DNA of 64,000 nt from Lachnospiraceae bacterium (GTDB taxonomy: Bacteria > Bacillota > Clostridia > Lachnospirales > Lachnospiraceae): the NCBI GenBank assembly GCA_029067085.1, contig JAIEFE010000018.1:261984-325983 (forward strand), in the 5' to 3' direction. The notes under the pieces are model-generated. The model searched no databases and had not been told where the DNA came from. It was given only the letters and a program-made list of their open reading frames with translations. The position numbers and the translations under genes are program-made. Position 1 is the stretch's first letter. Each line of letters opens with the position of its first letter. Positions 45,301 through 53,034 of this stretch are shown one piece after another.

Positions 45301-46016
45301 ATCTCATAATAGCGGATATTTGCAACCGTATTGAAGCGAACCGGCAGGATCTTCATCCATTTGCCGATCTGATCGCGGCCCTCTATCCGATCAGACCGGC
45401 CGATGAAAATGATATCACGAATCGCCGCTACCGTTTTACATTGCATCTTGCCGATACTCTGGCAAGACGTCTTGCAGCCGGGAACCAAGATTCGTTAACC
45501 AACAATCTAATCCTGCACTTTTGCTGTCTGGCGGCAAATTCCCCGGCGAACCTCCGCATGGGCAGAGGAGACTGGAACCGTTCCATCCAAGATCATTTCG
45601 ATCCGGAAAACTGGTTTTATTTTTTGGATGAAAATAGTGAGTGCATCATCAGCAACTTTCAATTTGACGAGCATTGTGATCAAGGTCGCTTAATGGAAAC
45701 GCTCAGAGGGCGCTATCAGGACATCCCTGCTATTCCACCTGAGCAGCCCGGTTATTATCTGGCCGGCATAAAGGATGGTATCAGAATCACCAAGCTGCGT
45801 GAAATGGGCTATCCGGTGGATATGATACGCAAGTATGTTATGGACCCCGGCCTTGTCTTTTATCCGCTGATTTTCAGCTCAGGCAATCATTTTCCACATG
45901 AAGGAGCCGGAGGCGTCAGTGATCGCTACATAGACCCACCTGTAAACCTTCCTCCGATCCCCATCTTTTATATCTCTTCAGACGCGCAGGGACATACGCA
46001 CTGGGCACAACTGTAA
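42336..46016 (+). CDS. Large unidentified protein with two LamG-like domains and one membrane helix
   Basis: A 1226-residue protein without a signal peptide. Residues ~1-140 and ~170-330 look like concanavalin/LamG jelly rolls (YTISFSVYLTDRNRMDGVLF and NQWINITFVFDGFRNYIYFD). A helical stretch follows (about 365-495), then a single hydrophobic helix near 499-521 (AMLIAAALAAIMLAIANML), a Pro- then Asp/Lys-rich linker (DLDDDDDDEKEKKKKK, about 536-553), a beta-rich part, and a ~500-residue C-terminal region with scattered cysteines (CLELCADC near 708). That region has no motif known to me. The start at 42336 has GGGGG upstream. Lectin-like domains with no export signal suggest a non-classical surface assembly, a phage- or injection-like component, or an intracellular role. 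Confidence 0.75.
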   Translation: MNTNGFQALYCNHDGYAEIPWAQPDKNQFSIALHFLPDTIPQEGTLLSLGEHLKVGFSHGNIQVNGTGSSYSSEYTALPQCKNTLVIVCSNCDIKVYCNGISTVTTTLPDYPGRISHLRIGENLPAVCIFDVTVFHRLLTLPEILQCSAKKPTQSQNRVVFSDATVPADITLHQCQIENCVYTLDCRDGAICLPYADFPDKYTISFSVYLTDRNRMDGVLFQSPDVKVKILYERGRIAPQLIIQYTEGPEINVPRGFKRNQWINITFVFDGFRNYIYFDGAFIQCVDYYPSGTHTGDITVGPFDGYMDTCIIVNHAVSGDALAGFLKNPPGIFDTDLLYFFDFGSRLLQESRHNINLTSSGAKIVLARGTGALTDVKKRIAAPENKRTYSDFVNWQIGVIIRLLVEWIHEQFGIYPNRGNIDMEKDPWEIEVDLRQFIHKEILSMAEAQELLFYYDDTDNAEQQNRILNLIQAMEKNGTLKKLMEYLYQEDDDQDSIYDIIRAMLIAAALAAIMLAIANMLNGIKLPPKPPKLPDLPDLDDDDDDEKEKKKKKTNIRIKQAVLTGDLRIIMDGDAKLQIASDIAEAEKETQSAAVFIKENRAGIPTVKVELSFRGDNDDFIVSAKNTDGHVIADMQQSVPYSGSNPPPISLQVHPENFRGKYGKCSETLKWQCRSKDGKQSTFLGETAFELYFLEKKPCGPWMDTVPIECLELCADCAAHAGNNSAGFFMDYINYIMDGIVKPDNMAYTPDHAVKKSFSQIDPKKDKKSIFDVKGFTRTCRSGGHDIAYYDRVYSIAIYGYLQGDAEISTLGLCSGITWEDKNGMQDGARLLFRKPGQTEDFFCSEEYIHSVTARGKNIYDALLGVKGLPFSENPDEPLTGVSNAYNYREKYYLEGSYCRQLFSLNGGDWQLGNGLTDFCQTAEGKEADRADDLPEDRVVGLVVPGLHGYIHQYRTDADEEVVNHIRSQQREDPDFTEVCHSISSYRIDLIIADICNRIEANRQDLHPFADLIAALYPIRPADENDITNRRYRFTLHLADTLARRLAAGNQDSLTNNLILHFCCLAANSPANLRMGRGDWNRSIQDHFDPENWFYFLDENSECIISNFQFDEHCDQGRLMETLRGRYQDIPAIPPEQPGYYLAGIKDGIRITKLREMGYPVDMIRKYVMDPGLVFYPLIFSSGNHFPHEGAGGVSDRYIDPPVNLPPIPIFYISSDAQGHTHWAQL

Positions 46017-46063
46017 AAAAGAAAAATAGTATCCGGTGGGTTTGGAAAAGGCGGTGAAGCGAT

Positions 46064-47056
46064 CTACTTCGCCGCCTCACTCCCCACCTGATTGACAAGA
46101 GGCAGTCCGTTTTCCAGCGCGTAGGCGTTTTCCAGCGTTACTTTTGCGATGGCCTGCATGGCTTCCCTCGTAAAGAAACCCATATGGGAGGTGATCAGCA
46201 CATTGGGAAAGGTCATCAGTCTTGCGAGATTTTCGTCCCGCATGATTTCATTTGACTTATCCTCGTAGAAAATTCCCTCTTCCTCCTCATAGACGTCCAA
46301 CCCCACTCCGCCAAACTTCCCCGCGACCAGACCGTCGAGCAGTGCGTCGGTATCGATCAGGCCGCCCCTCGAGGTATTCACCAGATACACACCGCTGCGC
46401 ATTTTTTCGATTGTTTCGGCATTGATCAGATGCCTTGTCTCGGAGGTGAGCGGACAGTGCAGCGAGATTACGTCGGAGCGGATCATCAACTCTTCTACGG
46501 ACACATACTCTGCCTCAAGAGATTGATTCGGATAGGGATCGTAGGCCAGAACCTCCATGCCAAAGCCGTTGCAGATACGGATCATAGCCTGACCGATCTT
46601 ACCGGTCCCAACTACTCCCACGGTCTTCCTGTAGAGATCGACACCCATCAGACCGTTCAGGCTCATATTAAATTCTCTGGTGCGGTTGTATGCCTTATGG
46701 GTATAGCGGTTTACGGTCATCAGCATGGTCATGGCAAACTCCGCCACAGCCTCGGGAGAATAACTGGGCACCCTGAGCACCTGAATCTTCTCCTCCGCCG
46801 CCTTCACATCCACATGATTAAAACCTGCGCTGCGGAGCAGGATCGCCTTCACATGCATATCGTAGAGCTGATCGATCATGGCAGCATTCACGTAATCGTT
46901 CACAAAGATACAGACGGCGTCAAAGCTCTTCGCCAGGGATACCGTTTCCTCGTGGAAGGGTACTTCGTAAAAATGTATCTCAAATCCATATTCCTTTGCC
47001 ATGGGCTCGAACCAGATCCTGTCGTAGGGTTTTGTGCTGAAAAATGCGATCTTCAA
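46064..47056 (-). CDS. ldhA: D-lactate dehydrogenase (2-hydroxyacid dehydrogenase family)
   Basis: A 330-residue enzyme reducing pyruvate to D-lactate with NADH. It has the NAD-binding GVVGTGKIGQAMIRI, the catalytic arginine in VNTSRGGLIDT, the glutamate in LDVYEEEEG and the histidine in ITSHMGFFT. The start codon is TTG with GGAGGG eight bases upstream. A TATACT -10 (47095-47100) lies upstream without a good -35; a perfect hairpin (CCGGAA/TTCCGG, 47110-47125) covers that spot, so expression may need another factor. Lactate formation competes with the PFL route for pyruvate. Confidence 0.92.
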   Translation of the reverse strand: MKIAFFSTKPYDRIWFEPMAKEYGFEIHFYEVPFHEETVSLAKSFDAVCIFVNDYVNAAMIDQLYDMHVKAILLRSAGFNHVDVKAAEEKIQVLRVPSYSPEAVAEFAMTMLMTVNRYTHKAYNRTREFNMSLNGLMGVDLYRKTVGVVGTGKIGQAMIRICNGFGMEVLAYDPYPNQSLEAEYVSVEELMIRSDVISLHCPLTSETRHLINAETIEKMRSGVYLVNTSRGGLIDTDALLDGLVAGKFGGVGLDVYEEEEGIFYEDKSNEIMRDENLARLMTFPNVLITSHMGFFTREAMQAIAKVTLENAYALENGLPLVNQVGSEAAK

Positions 47057-47129
47057 AATGATTCCCTCCTATTCCTCGCGATAAATTTATTTTAAGTATA
47101 CGCATAATGCCGGAAAACATTCCGGGCGC

Positions 47130-47166
47130 AAAAAAAGACCGCCGAATCTGTCAGATGCCGGCGGCC
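47130..47166 (-). terminator. Terminator of the metG-hydrolase-repeat protein operon
   Basis: GGCCGCCG pairs with CGGCGGTC (one G-U) around a 13-nt loop, followed by TTTTTTT on the minus strand, directly after the stop codon of the 11-residue-repeat protein. Confidence 0.9.
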
Positions 47167-47559
47167 TCATTCCTTTTCCTGTGAAAATATTTTATTCCAA
47201 AACTCGCTCGCGCTTTCTTTCAAACTTTCGACAAAACCTTGTTTTGCACCCTCAGCAGCGCTGTCCACAGCATCCGCGAGCGCTTTGTCAGCCTGTTCCA
47301 CAGCGCTGTCCAAAGCCTCGTCCGCCCGTTTCACGGCATCTCCAATGGCCTCATCGGCCTGCCTGACAGCACCTCCTATGACTTCATCCGCCTGTTTTAC
47401 AGCATCCTGCCCAATGGCTTTCACCTGATCTGTGACGTCACCCGCCTCCCCCTCAATGGCTTTCATGGCAGGCGCTGCATCCTCACGCGGGGTTGTGAGC
47501 ACCAGATATGCCACACACAGGATCGCCGCGAGGCATATAAGTCTGAAAAATTTTTTCAT
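47167..47559 (-). CDS. Exported or anchored amphipathic-helix protein with 11-residue repeats
   Basis: A 130-residue protein. Residues 1-21 are a signal or anchor helix (FFRLICLAAILCVAYLVL) without a proper lipobox. Residues 45-110 consist of six 11-residue units; the clearest are QADEVIGGAVR, QADEAIGDAVK, RADEALDSAVE and QADKALADAVD. Such 11-residue periodicity is typical of LEA-, apolipoprotein- and synuclein-like helices that lie on membranes or form right-handed coiled coils. A short C-terminal ESASEFWNKIF segment follows. It is the third gene of the metG operon, 11 bp after the hydrolase. Function unknown. Confidence 0.8.
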   Translation of the reverse strand: MKKFFRLICLAAILCVAYLVLTTPREDAAPAMKAIEGEAGDVTDQVKAIGQDAVKQADEVIGGAVRQADEAIGDAVKRADEALDSAVEQADKALADAVDSAAEGAKQGFVESLKESASEFWNKIFSQEKE

Positions 47560-47570
47560 ACCTCCTCCAT

Positions 47571-48509
47571 TCAGGATATCCTCTGTAATATAAAACGGTA
47601 GATATCCCCGTATACCTGATCCTTGTCGGCCTCGTTTAAGATCTCATGCCTGTCGCCGGGATAGAGCTTCATCTGTACATTCTCCATGCCAAGCGCCTCG
47701 AAAGAATGGAATACCTTCTCCACACTCTTCCCAAAGTCGCCCACAGGATCATCCTGTCCGGATACAAAGAGAACAGGAATATCCTTCGGCATCTGCGCAA
47801 GCTTTTCCTTATCGTAAAGATTTAAGATCAGCTGCATAAGTGTCTTAAAGCCGTTGGCGGTAAAAACAAAATTGCAGAACGGATCCGCCCGAAAGACTTT
47901 CACATTCTCGATATTAACGCTGACCCAATGGCCGGAATCCTCCGGACCTGCTGTAAATTTACTGTTATAAACGCCAAAGAGCGCCCGGTCCATCGCTTTA
48001 CAGACATGTTTGGGGCCTCGCAGGATGCACAGCAGCGACGCCTGCAGCCAGCCGAGTCTTACCGCATACTTTGACTGCATTCCTGTGCCCATGATGATGG
48101 CGCCGTCAATGCCGTTTCCATAACGCATCAGGTAATTTCGCAAGATAAAGGAGCCCATACTATGTCCCAGAATGATATAGGGAATGCCGGGATATTGCTC
48201 CTGCGTTATTTTTTTCAGTCTGTGTTCGTCCCGTACCAGAACGGTGGCGGCATCCTCTTTGCAGAAATACCCCATAGGCTCGCCCTCCGGAACAGAGCGG
48301 CCATGTCCCAGATGATCGTCGCCCACTACGAGAATTCCCTTTTTCGCCATCGCCAGCGCAAATTCTTCATAGCGGCCTATATGCTCAGTCATGCCATGCA
48401 CGATCTGTAAAATGCAGACGGGCTTTTCCGTCTCCGGAATCCATTTTGCAGCGTACAGTTTGTGTTCTCCGTCCCGGGAACCAAAATAAAATTCTTCTTT
48501 TTTTATCAT
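47571..48509 (-). CDS. Alpha/beta hydrolase, monoacylglycerol lipase-like
   Basis: A 312-residue serine hydrolase with the nucleophile elbow GHSMGSF, the upstream HLGHGRS turn, and late Asp and His in VSGQDDPVGDFG and YPGDRHEILNE. This matches lysophospholipase/monoacylglycerol lipase relatives that cleave acyl esters in the cytoplasm. Its ATG shares one base with the metG stop (TGATG), so translation is coupled. The natural substrate is not evident. Confidence 0.88.
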   Translation of the reverse strand: MIKKEEFYFGSRDGEHKLYAAKWIPETEKPVCILQIVHGMTEHIGRYEEFALAMAKKGILVVGDDHLGHGRSVPEGEPMGYFCKEDAATVLVRDEHRLKKITQEQYPGIPYIILGHSMGSFILRNYLMRYGNGIDGAIIMGTGMQSKYAVRLGWLQASLLCILRGPKHVCKAMDRALFGVYNSKFTAGPEDSGHWVSVNIENVKVFRADPFCNFVFTANGFKTLMQLILNLYDKEKLAQMPKDIPVLFVSGQDDPVGDFGKSVEKVFHSFEALGMENVQMKLYPGDRHEILNEADKDQVYGDIYRFILQRIS

Positions 48510-50569
48510 CAGCAAATCTCCGCGCCCGCCGGAATAAACCGCTCGGGAGTCATCACCGCCAGATTTCCGTCTTCGTCCGCCGCGCTTAAGATCATGCCCT
48601 CGGACATCATTCCTGCTATTTCTCTCGGTTTCAGATTAGTGAGCACCATAACGCGCTTGCCCACAAGCTCTTCCGGCTTATAATACTGCTTAATGCCGGA
48701 AAGGATCTGTCGTTTAGAAGACCCCACCTGAAGCTCAAATTTCAAAAGCTTTTTGGATTTCGGAACCTCTTCGCAGGAGAGCACAAGTCCCACCTGAAAC
48801 TGGCATTTATCGAAATCGTCATAGGTGATCTCGACCTTCGGTTCAAGGTCCACCGGTTTCTCGTCTGCACCCGACGCCTTCTCAACATTCTCTGTTTCGT
48901 CCGCCACCATATCCGACTCGCCTCCATTCACGCCCGACGCCTTATTTCTCTCGGCAAACATTGCTTCCACCTTCTCCATGACTTCCGTGAGATCCTTTCT
49001 CGCGAAGAGGATTTCCGGCGTCTGCGTCACCTGTCCTCCGGAAGGATAAAGCGTGGAAGCGGCAGCAGTATCCTGCTTTGATGCACACTCTTCCAGCGCG
49101 GAGAAATCAATCAGAGGTGCGTTCATCTGCTCCGCAATGCGTCTTGCCGTCTCAGGCATATAAGGCTCTAAGAGAGAAGCGCCTGCCATGATCGCGTTGG
49201 AAAGGTTATAGAGGACGGTTGCCAGTCTGTCTTTTTTCGTCTCGTCTTTCGCAAGAGCCCATGGCATAGTCTCATCAATATATTTATTGCTGCGCTTAAA
49301 GAGGGTGAATATCTCGGTAATCGCATCTGCCACACGCAGCTCTTCCATTCTTTTTGACACGCGGCTGTAAGTATCTGTGAGCACGCTGAACAGATCTGCA
49401 TCCACATCCTCTGCACCAGCGTCCACGCCGACCTTTTTGTTCTCCACTTTACCGCCGAAGTATTTATTGCTCATCGAGATGGTACGATTTACCAGATTTC
49501 CCAGCGTATTAGCCAGATCGGAATTCATGCGCTCCACCATCAGCTCCCAGGTAATCACGCCGTCGTTCTCGAAAGGCATCTCATGCAATACAAAGTAACG
49601 CACTGCGTCCACACCGAAAAAGTTGATCAGATCGTCCGCATAGATCACGTTGCCCTTTGATTTACTCATCTTACCGTCTCCCTGCAAAAGCCAGGGATGT
49701 CCAAACACCTGCTTCGGCAGAGGCTCGCCAAGCGCCATCAGGAAGATGGGCCAGTAGATGGTATGAAAGCGGATGATATCCTTTCCTATTAAATGAAGGT
49801 CTGCAGGCCACAGTTTTTTGTACTGCTCCGTACTTTCTCCAGCCGCGTCATAACCAATACCGGTGATATAATTTGTCAATGCATCCAGCCATACATAGAC
49901 TACATGTCTGTCGTCGAAATCTACAGGGATTCCCCATTTAAAAGAGGTTCTGGAGACGCACAGATCCTGCAGCCCCGGCAGGAGAAAATTATTCATCATT
50001 TCATTCTTGCGGGAAACAGGCTGTATAAACTCCGGGTGCGCGTTGATGTGCGCGATCAGCTTATCCGCATATTTGCTCATCTTAAAAAAGTATGCCTCTT
50101 CCTTCGCCGGCTTCACTTCTCTGCCGCAGTCAGGACATTTTCCGTCCACAAGCTGGGACTCCGTCCAGAAGGATTCGCAGGGAGTACAGTAAAGGCCCTC
50201 ATAGGCACCCTTGTAAATATCTCCCTGATCATAGAGCTTCTTAAAGATTTTCTGCACCTGCTTCTCGTGAAAATCGTCGGTGGTGCGGATGAATTTATCG
50301 TAGGAGGTGCCCAGAGAGTCGCATATCCTGCGAATCTCTCCGGCCACCTTATCCACGTACGCCTTCGGCGTAATGCCTGTCTCCTGTGCCTTTAATTCGA
50401 TCTTCTGTCCATGCTCGTCCGTTCCCGTCTGAAAGTAGACGTCGTAGCCATCTTTTCTCTTAAAGCGTGCAATGCTGTCCGCCAGCACAATCTCGTAGCT
50501 GTTGCCGATATGAGGCGTACCGGAGGTGTAAGCGATCGCCGTCGTGATATAATACTTTCCCTTGCTCAT
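48509..50569 (-). CDS. metG: Methionyl-tRNA synthetase
   Basis: A 686-residue class I synthetase: the HIGN signature (TSGTPHIGNSYEIV), zinc cysteines (CTPC, CPDC), the KMSKSKGN loop, and a C-terminal Trbp111-like tRNA-binding domain (FDKCQFQVGLVLSCEEVPKS). A variable acidic linker of ~75 residues joins the catalytic and binding parts. It has its own promoter and heads an operon with the hydrolase and the repeat protein. Confidence 0.96.
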   Translation of the reverse strand: MSKGKYYITTAIAYTSGTPHIGNSYEIVLADSIARFKRKDGYDVYFQTGTDEHGQKIELKAQETGITPKAYVDKVAGEIRRICDSLGTSYDKFIRTTDDFHEKQVQKIFKKLYDQGDIYKGAYEGLYCTPCESFWTESQLVDGKCPDCGREVKPAKEEAYFFKMSKYADKLIAHINAHPEFIQPVSRKNEMMNNFLLPGLQDLCVSRTSFKWGIPVDFDDRHVVYVWLDALTNYITGIGYDAAGESTEQYKKLWPADLHLIGKDIIRFHTIYWPIFLMALGEPLPKQVFGHPWLLQGDGKMSKSKGNVIYADDLINFFGVDAVRYFVLHEMPFENDGVITWELMVERMNSDLANTLGNLVNRTISMSNKYFGGKVENKKVGVDAGAEDVDADLFSVLTDTYSRVSKRMEELRVADAITEIFTLFKRSNKYIDETMPWALAKDETKKDRLATVLYNLSNAIMAGASLLEPYMPETARRIAEQMNAPLIDFSALEECASKQDTAAASTLYPSGGQVTQTPEILFARKDLTEVMEKVEAMFAERNKASGVNGGESDMVADETENVEKASGADEKPVDLEPKVEITYDDFDKCQFQVGLVLSCEEVPKSKKLLKFELQVGSSKRQILSGIKQYYKPEELVGKRVMVLTNLKPREIAGMMSEGMILSAADEDGNLAVMTPERFIPAGAEIC

Positions 50570-50604
50570 AATCCGTTTCCTTTCACGTTTCCTTCTAACA
50601 TTTC

Positions 50605-50633
50605 AGTCTAACGTAAAGGGGCGGGATTGTCAA
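50605..50633 (-). promoter_or_regulatory. Promoter of metG
   Basis: TTGACA, 17 bp and TAGACT on the minus strand, about 35 bp upstream of the metG start. No T-box leader is visible. Confidence 0.75.
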
Positions 50634-50670
50634 ATCGCAAACGAAAATCAGCAATCCGCAGTTCACGTGA

Positions 50671-51996
50671 TCAATAGACCAGATAGGAGCGATACGGATT
50701 TATATTTGATATCCTTGTTCCTGCCTTTAACTTAGGAATATAATAAAGGCATCCATAGGTGCAGTTTCCATTGTCATCATATCTATGAGTCACATCCTTC
50801 AACAGCTTAAATGAGACATATTCCTGATCGTCCATAGGTGTGAAATCGGGCATTTTGTTCTTGGGCGCTGTTAAATATAACAATACATTTGTCATATCCT
50901 CCTCGACGACGTACTCTGTTACAGATTGACTCTGCGACAGACGGATACCGCTGACTTTATCGTTCTTTTTGCTGTTTTCTATCGTAATCAGCAAATTCAT
51001 AACCGTGTCTTTTTTCGTCTCAAATAAGTTACTGATCACTGTACCCTTTGTTAATTTCGGCGCGTAATAGATACTCCATTGATACCACGGAGTATAGGTC
51101 TCCGTGTTTTTGACGACCAGCTTGATAGATTCGCCGGAACTGAGTACAGGAGTTGTGTAACCGCCCACACGGGAAAAACAGAGAAAAACATCCGTCATAT
51201 CCTCCTGCACAACATAACTGGCAGCCCCGTTCATATTGATCACACGGGCTTTATTTACATCACCGGAACCAACAGGCCCATCATCGCCGTTACCACCATT
51301 ACCGTTATCATCATTATTGTTACCGCCATTGCCATTATCCTCATTGCCATTACCGCCCCGGTCATCAGAACCTTTTTGATATCCCAGATCGTGATAGGCT
51401 TTATTATCTCCTCCCGTCCCCAAGATCAAACGTCCGTTTACCCACGCGGCCGTGCCGGCGGAAAGATTTTCTGCGGTGGCGGCCTGAATGCGGATTTCCT
51501 CCGCTCCTTCCTGTGCACCGCTGCTCAGCTTCCCGTCCGCACTCTTATAAAGAGTCGTTCCCGATCCCATTCCATAGGCCGCAGAATCAGTGGGAATGGT
51601 CTGACTTGCTGCAATTCCCTCCAAAATTGCCTCAAAGGAAAGTGTGCGGGGATCTGTTTCGCTATGAGACACAGGCTTTTGATGCACCGCATAAATGCCG
51701 GTTTCACTCGTAAGCGGCGTTCCGTTCGCATCGTTCGAGAGATAGGTGCCTATGACACCCAGCTGCTCCGTTACCCGCACTTTAAACAGATCCAGCCTGT
51801 CTGCCAGCGTATAGAGATCCTCCGAATCGATTACCACGCTTTCTGATCCCTCCTGATATCGGATAGCTCCCTGAGAACGCAGGCTGTTTCTTGTGGCTGC
51901 GGGAGTGTCGGCTGCTGTCGCGATCATGCAGACGCTAAAAAGCATTGACAACATCAGCATCACAGATACAACTTTTTTATTTTTTAATTTTTTCAT
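50671..51996 (-). CDS. Secreted protein with two C-terminal repeats (surface operon, third gene)
   Basis: A 441-residue exported protein with signal peptide ~1-29 (SVMLMLSMLFSVCMIATAAD). An N-terminal part contains SVVIDSEDLYTLADRLDLF and a possible helix; a low-complexity Gly/Asn/Asp linker (about residues 213-243) follows. Then come two similar ~75-residue beta-rich units starting YVVQEDMTDVFLCF and YVVEEDMTNVLLYL, each ending in a YYAPKLTKGTVISN- or YYIPKLKAGTRISN-type motif. No anchor is visible. It is probably secreted or held by the two upstream products. Family not recognised. Confidence 0.75.
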   Translation of the reverse strand: MKKLKNKKVVSVMLMLSMLFSVCMIATAADTPAATRNSLRSQGAIRYQEGSESVVIDSEDLYTLADRLDLFKVRVTEQLGVIGTYLSNDANGTPLTSETGIYAVHQKPVSHSETDPRTLSFEAILEGIAASQTIPTDSAAYGMGSGTTLYKSADGKLSSGAQEGAEEIRIQAATAENLSAGTAAWVNGRLILGTGGDNKAYHDLGYQKGSDDRGGNGNEDNGNGGNNNDDNGNGGNGDDGPVGSGDVNKARVINMNGAASYVVQEDMTDVFLCFSRVGGYTTPVLSSGESIKLVVKNTETYTPWYQWSIYYAPKLTKGTVISNLFETKKDTVMNLLITIENSKKNDKVSGIRLSQSQSVTEYVVEEDMTNVLLYLTAPKNKMPDFTPMDDQEYVSFKLLKDVTHRYDDNGNCTYGCLYYIPKLKAGTRISNINPYRSYLVY

Positions 51997-52020
51997 GATA
52001 CTTAAAATCCTCCTTCTGTT

Positions 52021-53034
52021 TTACGCTATTTTATTGCTTAACCCGTATAGTATTTCTTCGAGAGTGTCTTCCGCTTCGGGCTCATCGGGTGTTCCAGGCG
52101 GATCGGGCGTCTCAGGCGTGTCTCCCGTTCCGGGCGCTTCTTCGTGTCCGGGTTCATCGGGTGTTCCGGGCATATCCTCGTCGCCGGGCTCGTCAGGCAT
52201 TCCGGGCGGATCGGGCGTCTCAGGTGCATCTCCCGTTCCGGGCGATTCTTCGCTTCCGGATTCATCTGATGTCCCGGGTGTTTCCTCACTTTCGGATTCA
52301 TCGGCGGCCTCGGGCGGATCTCCCGTTTCCGGTTTATCAGGCGTCTCGGATTCCTCCTTCCGCTCTGCGATCCTTCCACATATGCAGACACTTAAATCGT
52401 CGTCCTCATCCGCTTTCTCAAAGCTGCAGGTCTCCTCCATTCGAAATCCACAGTCAAAGCAAATTTTTTCATGATGAGATCCGTCTTCATCCATCTCATA
52501 ATACCAGGCATAATGCTCCTCAAGCGACGGCTCACACCCCCGGCAGTAAGGCGTTCCATCCAGAGCGCACCTGTTTCGATGATTCATCTCATCCACCACC
52601 TCATATACCGGAGTATGACCCGTTTCCATGCTCCACTGATATCCGCAGGCACAGGTAAACCGCTTACCGGGATAGCCCTTACCTTTGTAAATAATCGTAT
52701 CGCGTTTCCAGCTGTCCGCTCTGTGAGAGCTCGTCAGGTCATTGACATCCCCGCATTCCGCACAGTGCCTGGTATGCGTATTCTCATTGATTCGACAATA
52801 CTCCCAATTATGAATGTGTGCATAAAAGGCAGGATCAAAGCATCGCTCCGGTATGGCAGAAATCTTTTCCTCCAGCAATCGGATATCCGCCGCATACAGA
52901 CTCGCACTTCCCCGACTTCCCTCATAGATCAGATTTCCATGAGAAACGGATAGTCTCGCTGCCTCTGCGTGTACATTCGGCATTTTCACTCCAAAGCACA
53001 GGACAGCCAGCAAAAGAAAGAGCACTTTTTTCAT
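52021..53034 (-). CDS. Secreted Cys/His-rich protein with Pro/Glu repeat tail (surface operon, second gene)
   Basis: A 337-residue exported protein with signal peptide ~1-23. The middle carries several H...C..CG units (HNWEYC with HCAECGD; CACG; CRGC; HHEKICFDCGF; CICGR), resembling zinc-binding modules repeated in secreted Firmicute proteins. The C-terminal ~105 residues are low complexity, with a repeated PGTGDxPETPDPPG unit. It has no membrane helix after the signal. Its start overlaps the upstream gene by 4 bp. The N-terminal part (SASLYAADIRLLEEKISAI) is loosely similar to the SEDLYTLADRLDLF stretch of the next gene, hinting at a shared small helical domain. Confidence 0.72.
   Translation of the reverse strand: MKKVLFLLLAVLCFGVKMPNVHAEAARLSVSHGNLIYEGSRGSASLYAADIRLLEEKISAIPERCFDPAFYAHIHNWEYCRINENTHTRHCAECGDVNDLTSSHRADSWKRDTIIYKGKGYPGKRFTCACGYQWSMETGHTPVYEVVDEMNHRNRCALDGTPYCRGCEPSLEEHYAWYYEMDEDGSHHEKICFDCGFRMEETCSFEKADEDDDLSVCICGRIAERKEESETPDKPETGDPPEAADESESEETPGTSDESGSEESPGTGDAPETPDPPGMPDEPGDEDMPGTPDEPGHEEAPGTGDTPETPDPPGTPDEPEAEDTLEEILYGLSNKIA

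Noticed and set aside
51290..51360. Microsatellite-like or CRISPR-like repeats
   Set aside because: The tandem pattern encodes the in-frame Gly/Asn/Asp linker of the secreted protein; no spaced identical repeats exist anywhere in the window.
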